17,219 bases of DNA. Source: CAZUGO01 sp964619935 (GTDB lineage Bacteria; Planctomycetota; Phycisphaerae; UBA1845; CAIVHJ01). Below are positions 7,790 through 13,470 of this stretch, piece by piece. Location: the NCBI GenBank assembly GCA_964619935.1, contig CAZUGO010000050.1:1-17219 (forward strand), given 5' to 3'. The notes below the pieces were generated by a model that was not told where the DNA came from, did no database searches, and was given only the letters and a program-made list of their open reading frames with translations. A program made the translations under genes and the position numbers. The number at the start of each line of letters is the position of its first letter. Within the stretch, counting starts at the first letter, position 1.

Positions 7790-8065
7790 CTAGAAGTTGA
7801 CGTTCAGGTCGGCGTTCGAAGCCAGCACCTTGGCCTTGGTCAGCGGAATGTAGGGATTGTCGCTGATCTTGGTGACGAACAGGGTCTCGCAGCCGACGAT
7901 GGTGAGCAGCGGCGAACGACCGGGCGCAACGCCGTCTTCCGGAACGCGAATCAGGTGGCCGCTCCAGTTGCAGACGTAGCAACCGGGCTCCGAGATGTTC
8001 TCGAACGCGAGCTTGGTTCCGAAAGAAGTGGCGCAGGCACCCTGCTGATTGGTCGCAGTCGTCAT
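7790..8065 (-). CDS. Conserved-looking 91-residue protein with CxxC motif, function unknown
   Basis: I do not recognise this protein. The ATG at 8065 has AAGGAG about eight bases upstream, and the gene ends in its own strong terminator, so it is very likely real and expressed. The frame is open further upstream to 8389, but that part runs through low-quality intergenic sequence and has no ribosome site. Visible features are no signal peptide, four cysteines (C11, C29, C32, C59) with C29-Y-V-C32 in a CxxC, the segment SEPGCYVCNWSGHLIRVPEDG, a hydrophobic stretch SPLLTIVGCETLFVTKI, and an end rich in small polar residues (SNADLNVNF). The composition suggests a compact beta-rich, perhaps metal- or redox-binding, cytoplasmic protein. 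It diverges from the Lrp-type regulator gene at 8358 across a 292-base region rich in repeats, so that regulator could control it. Confidence 0.78.
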   Translation of the reverse strand: MTTATNQQGACATSFGTKLAFENISEPGCYVCNWSGHLIRVPEDGVAPGRSPLLTIVGCETLFVTKISDNPYIPLTKAKVLASNADLNVNF

Positions 8066-8091
8066 GTACAGTTCTCCTTGCATCTTGTTAA

Positions 8092-8109
8092 CAGTCAGTT
8101 CAGTCAGTT
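8092..8109. repeat. Perfect 9-bp tandem duplication in the divergent intergenic region
   Basis: CAGTCAGTT occurs twice head to tail, and itself contains CAGT twice. It lies 27-44 bases upstream of the small protein start, between any promoter and its ribosome site or within the promoter. It could be a protein-binding site or simply replication slippage. Confidence 0.5.
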
Positions 8110-8228
8110 CAAAAAGCCACAACGGCGCCGGTTGTGTGCGGGACGACCTCCGTGTCCACCCTATCCCTATCGGAAGCCCCCGGGCGGCCCTGAAGCTGGG
8201 TGCTGAAATTTTTTTGAGAAGCGTCGCT

Positions 8229-8285
8229 GCGGGGCGGCTTCGCGCTCGGGCCCCGCCGAACGGCCCGGGGATGACCCGGGGCCGA
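8229..8285. repeat. Two G/C-rich hairpins in the divergent intergenic region
   Basis: GCGGGGC at 8229-8235 is perfectly complementary to GCCCCGC at 8250-8256. Immediately after, CGGCCCGGG at 8261-8269 can pair with CCCGGGGCCG ending at 8284 apart from one bulged G, around a 5-base loop. Neither is followed by a T-run on either strand, so they are not simple terminators. They could structure the leader of the small-protein transcript. Confidence 0.4.
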
Positions 8286-8300
8286 GGCCCTTGAATCAAC

Positions 8301-8332
8301 GGCACATTAGCGCTGAGGCAGTTGAATGTGCC
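8301..8332. promoter_or_regulatory. Dyad upstream of the Lrp-type gene, candidate autoregulatory site
   Basis: GGCACATT (8301-8308) and AATGTGCC (8325-8332) are perfect inverted repeats separated by 16 bases, with TTGAAT repeated at 8291 and 8322. It ends about 25 bases before the ATG at 8358, where an Lrp/AsnC protein would be expected to bind its own promoter. Binding by this protein is an inference. Confidence 0.4.
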
Positions 8333-8357
8333 ATTATTCCTGCTACATTGGAGAAAA

Positions 8358-8825
8358 ATGGACACGATTGATCGAAAAATACTGGACATTCTTCAGAAGA
8401 ACGCCTCGATTTCCAAGGCGGAGATCGCCCGGCGGATCGCGCTGACCCCGTCGGCGGTGTTCGAGCGGATTCGCAAGCTGGAGGACCGCGGGGCGATCCA
8501 GGGCTATGAGACCCGGCTGGATCCGGAAGCGCTGGGGCTGGGGGTTCTGGCGTTCGTGTTCGTGACCGAGGAGCGGCCGGCGAGCACGCCGCAGACTGGC
8601 CGGCGACTGTCGAAGATCGTGGGGGTCCAGGAGGTGCACAAGATCGCCGGTGAGGACTGCTACCTGGTGAAGGTCCGGGCCCCGGATACCGCCGGACTGA
8701 ATCGGGTATTGGAAGCCCACTTCAGCGCCATCAAGGCGGTGCGTCGTATCCGGACGACGATCGTCCTGCAGACGCTCAAGGAATCGGGGGCCTTGCCGCT
8801 CGACGGCGCCGGGGGTGGCTCGTGA
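8358..8825 (+). CDS. Lrp/AsnC-family transcriptional regulator
   Basis: This 155-residue protein has the two Lrp/AsnC parts. Residues 1-60 are the winged-helix DNA-binding domain (MDTIDRKILDILQKNASISKAEIA, then LTPSAVFERIRKLEDRGAIQGY). Residues 65-140 are the RAM ligand-binding domain (LGLGVLAFVFV, VQEVHKIAGEDCYLVKVRAPD, then VRRIRTTIVLQTLKES). Such proteins form dimers and octamers and sense amino acids. The frame opens at 8322, but the ATG at 8358 matches the family start and has GGAG five bases upstream. Its stop overlaps the start of the EamA exporter gene (GTGA), so the two are co-translated. By analogy with similar pairs, the regulator may control the exporter in response to an amino acid. 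The dyad at 8301-8332 may be its own operator. Confidence 0.93.
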   Translation: MDTIDRKILDILQKNASISKAEIARRIALTPSAVFERIRKLEDRGAIQGYETRLDPEALGLGVLAFVFVTEERPASTPQTGRRLSKIVGVQEVHKIAGEDCYLVKVRAPDTAGLNRVLEAHFSAIKAVRRIRTTIVLQTLKESGALPLDGAGGGS

Positions 8826-9823
8826 GCCCGGCGGTCCCCGGGCGGCCGTCGCGTTGGGCGGTGGCGGCTGCGTTCGCGGCGATCTATTTGATTTGGGGAT
8901 CGACCTACCTGGCAATTCGCTACGCTGTGCAGACCATTCCGCCGCTGATGATGGCCGGCGCGCGATTCATGACCGCGGGCGTGCTGCTGTATGCGGTCGT
9001 GCACTGGCGGGGGGCGCCGCGTCCTCAGTTCAGGCACTGGCGGAGTGCGGCCGTTGTCGGTGGGTTGTTGCTGCTGGGCGGCAACGGACTGGTCTCCTGC
9101 GCCGAGCAATGGGTGGCCTCCGGCATCACCGCGCTTCTGGTGGCCACCGTGCCGCTGTGGATGGTCCTGCTCAACTGGGTGCGTCCCGGAGGTCTGCGGC
9201 CGACGGCGGTGCAGGCCCTCGGGCTGCTGGTGGGGTTCGTCGGCGTGGCGGTCCTGATCGAACCGTGGAACCGCACCGCGGAATCGACCGACTGGGTTGG
9301 GGCGGTCATGCTGCTTATCGCCTCGGCGCTCTGGGCGTGCGGCTCGATCTACTCCAGGCATTGCCCATTGCCGCCGTCGGCCCTGCAGGCGACGGCCATG
9401 GAAATGCTCGCCGGCGGGGCCATGTTGCTTGTCGCCGGCCTGGTGGTCGGCGAGGGCGCGCGGCTGGCTCCGGGCGCCATCGCGCTGAACTCCGGGTTGG
9501 CCTTCGGCTACCTGGTGGTGTTCGGCTCGTTGGTGGGGTTCAGTGCCTACATCTGGATCCTGCAGGTCAGCACACCGGCGCGGGCGTCGACGTATGCCTA
9601 CGTGAATCCGACGGTGGCGGTGCTGCTCGGCTGGGCGATCGCCGGCGAGCCCATCGGCGGCAGCACGCTGACGGCGATGGGGATCATCGTGGTGGCGGTG
9701 GTGATGATCACCCGCCCCGGGCGGCCGGTGCCGGCGGTCGACCTTCCGGCGGCCGCGGCGGCGGATCCGCCGGAGACTGACCGTCGTATGGCTGCACCGC
9801 TGGCGCCTTGCCGCATGGAGTAG
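8822..9823 (+). CDS. EamA/DMT-family membrane exporter
   Basis: This 333-residue inner-membrane protein has about ten hydrophobic spans in two tandem EamA repeats. The first repeat begins with AAIYLIWGSTYLAIRYAV and the Pro/Arg motif PPLMMAGARF typical of YedA-like proteins. The second begins at about residue 160 (DWVGAVMLLIASALWACGSIYS) and ends with the VNPTVAVLLGWAIAGEPIGG motif. Family members export metabolites or amino acids; the substrate here is not readable from sequence. It starts at GTG 8822, which overlaps the Lrp stop by four bases, with a G-rich stretch GGGGGTGG as ribosome site. The last 35 residues after the tenth span are Pro/Ala-rich and cytoplasmic. No terminator is visible in the 113 bases before the next gene. 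Confidence 0.92.
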   Translation: MSPAVPGRPSRWAVAAAFAAIYLIWGSTYLAIRYAVQTIPPLMMAGARFMTAGVLLYAVVHWRGAPRPQFRHWRSAAVVGGLLLLGGNGLVSCAEQWVASGITALLVATVPLWMVLLNWVRPGGLRPTAVQALGLLVGFVGVAVLIEPWNRTAESTDWVGAVMLLIASALWACGSIYSRHCPLPPSALQATAMEMLAGGAMLLVAGLVVGEGARLAPGAIALNSGLAFGYLVVFGSLVGFSAYIWILQVSTPARASTYAYVNPTVAVLLGWAIAGEPIGGSTLTAMGIIVVAVVMITRPGRPVPAVDLPAAAAADPPETDRRMAAPLAPCRME

Positions 9824-9936
9824 TTCGGTGTGCGGGCCAAGTCGCGGTCGGATCATGCTGCCGCATTCCATCAATGCCGGATGCCTGTGACCCTCGGGGC
9901 CGCCCGTGCGAATGACGAGGGCGAGGAGGCAAGTGT

Positions 9937-10758
9937 ATGAGTGACGTCAAGGCTTCTCGGCCCCGCGTTCGGGACCGCGTGGTGGCCACGGCCATGGCCC
10001 TGATTCGGACCCGGGTGACCACTGGGCTGGTGACCGTGTTGCCGATTGTCGTGACGGTGTGGCTGATCCGCGTGGTGTTCGGCATGATGCGCGACGCGTC
10101 GTTGTGGCTGGTCGAGGCCTTCTTGGACCATTGGGGGGCATCGTTCCTGGAGGCCTGGGGCGTGCAGGCCCGGGACCTCGCCGAGAAGGGTCTGGGTGCC
10201 TATCCGGTACACATCCAGTGGACCATCTCGATCATCTCCGTGTTCCTGACGCTGTTCCTGCTGTACGCCATCGGATTGATCACCGCCAACGTGGTGGGGC
10301 GGCGGACGCTGGCGCTGGGGGAAGAACTGGTGGACCGGTTGCCGCTGGTCAAGACGGTCTATCGCTCATGCAAGCAGATCATCGTGTCGTTCGGGGGGGA
10401 GCAGCGCCGGGGCTTTCAGTCAGTGGTCCTGGTCCCGTTTCCCAACGAGTTCAGCCGGGCCGTGGGGTTTGTCACCAACCAATTCAAGGATTCGATCAGC
10501 GGCGAGGAACTGGCCATCGTGTTCATTCCGTCGACGCCCAATCCGACCACCGGTTTCCTGGAAGTGCTGCACCGTCGCAGCCTGGTGGAGTTGGATTGGA
10601 GCGTCGAGCAGGCCGTGACCACCATCATGTCGGCGGGACTCATTCGGCCGGAGTTCTTCTCGATGTCTGCCGGCGTTTCCCGCGCCCCCGGTGGGGGGCA
10701 GACCCCGGGGCAGACCCCTGCGGCAGGACCGGACCACGGAACCGCGCCCCGAACGTGA
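9937..10758 (+). CDS. DUF502-family membrane protein
   Basis: This is a 273-residue protein of the DUF502 family, whose function is not established. It has two membrane spans, at roughly residues 28-52 (VTTGLVTVLPIVVTVWLIRVV) and 95-120 (WTISIISVFLTLFLLYAIGL). A conserved soluble domain follows: the segment RLPLVKTVYRSCKQIIVSF, then FQSVVLVPFPNEFSRAVGFVT and the ending VFIPSTPNPTTGFLEVL are family hallmarks. The ATG at 9937 has GAGGAGG seven bases upstream, which is a strong start. The last 35 residues (GGGQTPGQTPAAGP and on) are a disordered tail beyond the family domain. The stop lies ten bases from the convergent DUF72 stop, with a small hairpin between them. Confidence 0.92.
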   Translation: MSDVKASRPRVRDRVVATAMALIRTRVTTGLVTVLPIVVTVWLIRVVFGMMRDASLWLVEAFLDHWGASFLEAWGVQARDLAEKGLGAYPVHIQWTISIISVFLTLFLLYAIGLITANVVGRRTLALGEELVDRLPLVKTVYRSCKQIIVSFGGEQRRGFQSVVLVPFPNEFSRAVGFVTNQFKDSISGEELAIVFIPSTPNPTTGFLEVLHRRSLVELDWSVEQAVTTIMSAGLIRPEFFSMSAGVSRAPGGGQTPGQTPAAGPDHGTAPRT

Positions 10759-10765
10759 TCCGGGG
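10747..10765. terminator. Weak hairpin between two convergent genes
   Basis: CCCCG at 10747-10751 pairs with CGGGG at 10761-10765 around a 9-base loop that contains the stop codon of the DUF502 gene. There is no T-run on either strand, so termination of both convergent transcripts here is possible but weakly supported. Confidence 0.25.
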
Positions 10766-10768
10766 TGC

Positions 10769-11740
10769 TCAGATGACCGCCTCAAGGGTCTCGATGGCGT
10801 TGCCCTCGAAGCGATTGTTGACGTAGGCGAACAAGGGGCCCTGGTCGAGGCACTGCTCGATGAGTTGCTGCAGGGTCCGGCGGCCCTCGGGATAGACCTC
10901 CTGGACCCGTTCGTAGGGGCTGAACTGGGCGACCGCCTGGCGGTAGGTTCGTCCCGGGCGCAGCAGAAATCGAGCGACCGCGTGGGGGGCGCAGGCCGCT
11001 GCCCGGTGGGCCAGTTGTTGGGCGATCGTGGGCATGTGCGTCCAACTGTTCAAGCAATGCGCGATGCGGTGATCCGCCAAGCACTCGAAGTATGCCGGGT
11101 CTTCGAGAAAGCCGGGATTGCGGACCTCGACGGCAAAGCGGTACTCGGCGGTCGGCAGGGCGGCGAGCAGGTCGCGCATCCGGGCAATGAATTCGGCCGG
11201 CCGGCTGCAGGGGCCGTCGTGGATGGTGCCGAATTGAAAGATGATCACGCCCAGTTGCCCCCGGTGACGGCTCAGCGGGTCGAGCAACCGCTTCTGGAGC
11301 CGGGCGGCGTCCATGAAGTGTCCGTTGACCTGCCCGGCCCGGGTGCCGTAACGCGGCAGGTTTGCAAAGCGCTCCGCAGTGATGTCTTCGGGAACCTTCA
11401 GGCTGAAGCGGTACGTGACCGGCAGGTGCGCGAAGAGCCGTTGCCAGAAGGGTGCTGAAGGAAACTGGTAGAACGAGAAATCGCCGCACACCGTGGGAAA
11501 CACGGTGGCGTACTCCCCCAGGCATTCGGTCTCGAACCTTTTGCGGGAATGTTTCTGGCGCTGCTGGTAGCGGGTCGGATCATAGATTTGCCCGATCCAA
11601 CCGGGGTACTTCCAGCTCGAGGTTCCGAGATAGACGTTGCGCTCGGCCAGTTGCCGCAGGCGGGCCGCCAGGGCCGCGGCCCGGGGGAGCCGCGCCGCCG
11701 CCGGTTCCTGCCAGTCGAATCCCAATTGGGCGTCGCTCAT
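10769..11740 (-). CDS. DUF72 (YecE-like) family protein
   Basis: This 323-residue protein belongs to the DUF72 family, a TIM-barrel-like group of unknown function. Family motifs seen are YLGTSSWKYPGWIGQIYDP near residue 37, TVCGDFSFYQFPS, FSLKVPEDITAERF, QLGVIIFQFG, the FAVEVRNPGFLE strand, and the terminal YVNNRFEGNAIETL. It is slightly longer than the common 240-290 residues, owing to an Ala/Arg-rich N-terminal 35 residues and an internal segment (HRAAACAPHAVARFLLRPG) where other members have a substrate loop. The ATG at 11740 follows AGGA closely, with GGGAG a little further upstream. It diverges from the mutagenesis operon across 113 bases. DUF72 genes sometimes sit near DNA repair genes, but I would not build a functional link on that. 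Confidence 0.92.
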   Translation of the reverse strand: MSDAQLGFDWQEPAAARLPRAAALAARLRQLAERNVYLGTSSWKYPGWIGQIYDPTRYQQRQKHSRKRFETECLGEYATVFPTVCGDFSFYQFPSAPFWQRLFAHLPVTYRFSLKVPEDITAERFANLPRYGTRAGQVNGHFMDAARLQKRLLDPLSRHRGQLGVIIFQFGTIHDGPCSRPAEFIARMRDLLAALPTAEYRFAVEVRNPGFLEDPAYFECLADHRIAHCLNSWTHMPTIAQQLAHRAAACAPHAVARFLLRPGRTYRQAVAQFSPYERVQEVYPEGRRTLQQLIEQCLDQGPLFAYVNNRFEGNAIETLEAVI

Positions 11741-11756
11741 AAGTCCTGTCTCCCGA

Positions 11757-11769
11757 GTCTATTGTAGAC
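11757..11769. repeat. Short inverted repeat between the DUF72 gene and the mutagenesis operon
   Basis: GTCTA and TAGAC flank a 3-base centre TTG in the 113-base divergent region. It is close to the start of the DUF72 gene and could be an operator or a small hairpin. It is not a textbook LexA site. Confidence 0.3.
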
Positions 11770-11785
11770 GGTTTGGGGTCTCGGC

Positions 11786-11814
11786 TTGAAGTTGGGTATT
11801 TGTTAGGATACACT
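11786..11814 (+). promoter_or_regulatory. Candidate promoter and overlapping dyad for the mutagenesis operon
   Basis: TTGAAG (11786-11791) and TACACT (11809-11814) are spaced by 17 bases and each matches the sigma-70 consensus at four of six positions. The dyad GTAT-N8-ATAC (11796-11799 and 11808-11811) lies between them and overlaps the -10. Its geometry, half-sites of four with eight between, is that of the E. coli LexA box (CTGT-N8-ACAG) but the letters differ. A start near 11821 would leave a leader of about 33 bases before the ATG at 11854. Confidence 0.45.
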
Positions 11815-11853
11815 GCGGCCATCGAGTTCAGCAAATTTTAGGGTGGAGCATCC

Positions 11854-12279
11854 ATGCAAGCGCTGCAATGTTACGGTGGCAGTTGGTCGCATGGGCACCG
11901 TGGCGACGGGGCTGACTGGCCGCTGCCGGTGATTCACGCGGGCGGTCCCGAGGCCGTTGACGGTGGCTGTGTGCCGTTGGATCCGGCCGCAATTTTGAAA
12001 GCCCGGGGACGCAGTTTTGCCCTGCGGGTCCAGGGCCAATCCATGGTGGGCGCCGGGATTTGCGACGGCGACATCGTGGTGGGGGAATTCACACCCCTGG
12101 CGCATCCGGGAGCGATTGTGGTGGCGCTGGTCGACGGTGAATCCACGCTCAAACGTCTGACCGTCCACAACGGGATCGCCCGGTTGTCGTCGGAAAATCC
12201 CAATTGTCCGGATGTCATTCCGATGTCGGAGCTGGTGATCCAGGGGGTGGTTCACACCCTGGTGCGGCGGTTGTGCTGA
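11854..12279 (+). CDS. umuD: UmuD-like S24-family self-cleaving peptidase
   Basis: This 141-residue protein has the size of UmuD (139). The catalytic pair of the S24 family is intact: S63 in VQGQSMVGAGICDGDIVVGE and K100 in VVALVDGESTLKRL. Their spacing of 37 residues is the same as in E. coli UmuD (S60 and K97). A likely self-cleavage bond is A29-G30 in PVIHAGGPEAVDG, about 34 residues before the Ser as in UmuD. There is no helix-turn-helix domain, so it is not a LexA repressor; the N-terminal arm is short and Gly/His-rich. In the family, RecA filaments trigger cleavage, and the shortened dimer activates an error-prone polymerase. TGGAG lies five bases before the ATG at 11854. The stop overlaps the next gene start as TGATG, which couples it to the Y-family polymerase. 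Confidence 0.9.
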   Translation: MQALQCYGGSWSHGHRGDGADWPLPVIHAGGPEAVDGGCVPLDPAAILKARGRSFALRVQGQSMVGAGICDGDIVVGEFTPLAHPGAIVVALVDGESTLKRLTVHNGIARLSSENPNCPDVIPMSELVIQGVVHTLVRRLC

Positions 12280-13469
12280 TGGTTCGAGCCATCCTTCATT
12301 TTGATGCGGATGCCTTTTTTGCATCGGTCGAGCAGGCTGCCGACCGCCACCTGCGGCATCGGCCGATCGCGGTCGGCAATCTGCATCGCGGCATTGTGGC
12401 ATCGGCCAGTTACGAAGCCCGCCGCTTTGGGATCTACACGCCCATGCCGATGAGCGAGGCCCGCAAGCGCTGTCCCCAACTGATCGTGGTGCCGCCGCAG
12501 TTCAATTTGTATGAGCAGTTTTCAACCCATATTTTCGGGCTGGCCGAGGAGTTCACGCCGGTCATCGAAAAGCAAAGCATCGACGAAGGCTATCTGGATC
12601 TGACGGCCGCCCGCAGCGCCTGGCGTTGTGATCCCGAGGCGGTGGCCCGGCGGCTGCGGCACACCGTCAAAGAGTGGCTGAAGGTGACCATTTCCCAGGG
12701 GCTGGCCGGGACCAAGTTGCTCAGCCACATTGCCAGCAAACGGTACAAACCCGACGGCTTGAAGATCATCGGTCCGGGGCGGGCGCAGGAGTTGCGTTTT
12801 CTGCACCCGCTGCCGGTGCGATGGTTGCCTGGTGTCGGTGCGGTGGGTGAACGCCTGTTTCGATCTGCCGGTTTGGTGTCCATCGGTCAGGTGGCAGAAA
12901 TGCCGGTCAACTGGCTGACCGAACTGGTCGGCCGCCAGGCGGCACAGTTGCGAGCCTTCGCCAACAATATCGATCACCGGATCGTGCAGCGAACCGCGCC
13001 GGCGGCACAATCCTACGGCCAGCAGCAGACCTTCGAGACCGATACCCCGGACCGCGCATTCGTGGAGGCCGTGTTGCGGCAGCTCGCCGACCGGGCGTTC
13101 CGGCGACTGCGGGCGGATCGCAAACAAATCCGCAGCGTGACGGTCAAAATCCGGTATACCGATATGTATGAGCATCAGGGTCAGGTCACGCTGCCTGAAC
13201 CGACCGATTCGGCCGACCCCATCTATCCATTGCTTCGCGGTCTGCTGCAGCGGCTGTGGACCCGCCGCGTTCGCCTGCGCCTGGTCCAGGTGACGCTGTC
13301 CAAAGTGTACAGCGGCTTCAGCCAGTTGGACCTGTTCGGCAACCGCCGAAAACAAAGTGATCTGGTTCGGGTGTGCGATGCCATTCGGGAGCGCTATGGA
13401 ACGCGGGCGTTGATGCGCGTTCACGAGGCCTGGGCTCCAGCCGCCGAGCGCGATCCGACGGACGGGTGA
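12279..13469 (+). CDS. dinB: Y-family DNA polymerase, Pol IV (DinB)-like
   Basis: This 396-residue translesion polymerase starts at ATG 12279, overlapping the umuD stop. The palm catalytic residues are intact: D9 in LHFDADAFFASVEQ, and D102/E103 in KQSIDEGYLDL. The residue at the steric-gate position is F14, as in Pol IV (F13), whereas UmuC has Tyr. The helix-hairpin-helix thumb segment is LPVRWLPGVGAVGERLFRSAGLVSIGQ. The little-finger domain runs from about 240 to 345. QLDLF at 349-353 matches the sliding-clamp binding consensus QLxLF. It therefore differs from ImuB, which has lost the catalytic residues. The name dinB rests on the F-F gate and motifs; an UmuC-like role with the neighbouring UmuD is equally possible. 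The last 43 residues past the clamp motif look like the C-terminal extension seen in some UmuC and ImuB proteins. Confidence 0.92.
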   Translation: MVRAILHFDADAFFASVEQAADRHLRHRPIAVGNLHRGIVASASYEARRFGIYTPMPMSEARKRCPQLIVVPPQFNLYEQFSTHIFGLAEEFTPVIEKQSIDEGYLDLTAARSAWRCDPEAVARRLRHTVKEWLKVTISQGLAGTKLLSHIASKRYKPDGLKIIGPGRAQELRFLHPLPVRWLPGVGAVGERLFRSAGLVSIGQVAEMPVNWLTELVGRQAAQLRAFANNIDHRIVQRTAPAAQSYGQQQTFETDTPDRAFVEAVLRQLADRAFRRLRADRKQIRSVTVKIRYTDMYEHQGQVTLPEPTDSADPIYPLLRGLLQRLWTRRVRLRLVQVTLSKVYSGFSQLDLFGNRRKQSDLVRVCDAIRERYGTRALMRVHEAWAPAAERDPTDG

Positions 13470-13470
13470 C

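Noticed and set aside
11854..12279. LexA repressor
   Set aside because: The protein has only about 50 residues before the peptidase domain and no helix-turn-helix; size and Ser/Lys spacing match UmuD.
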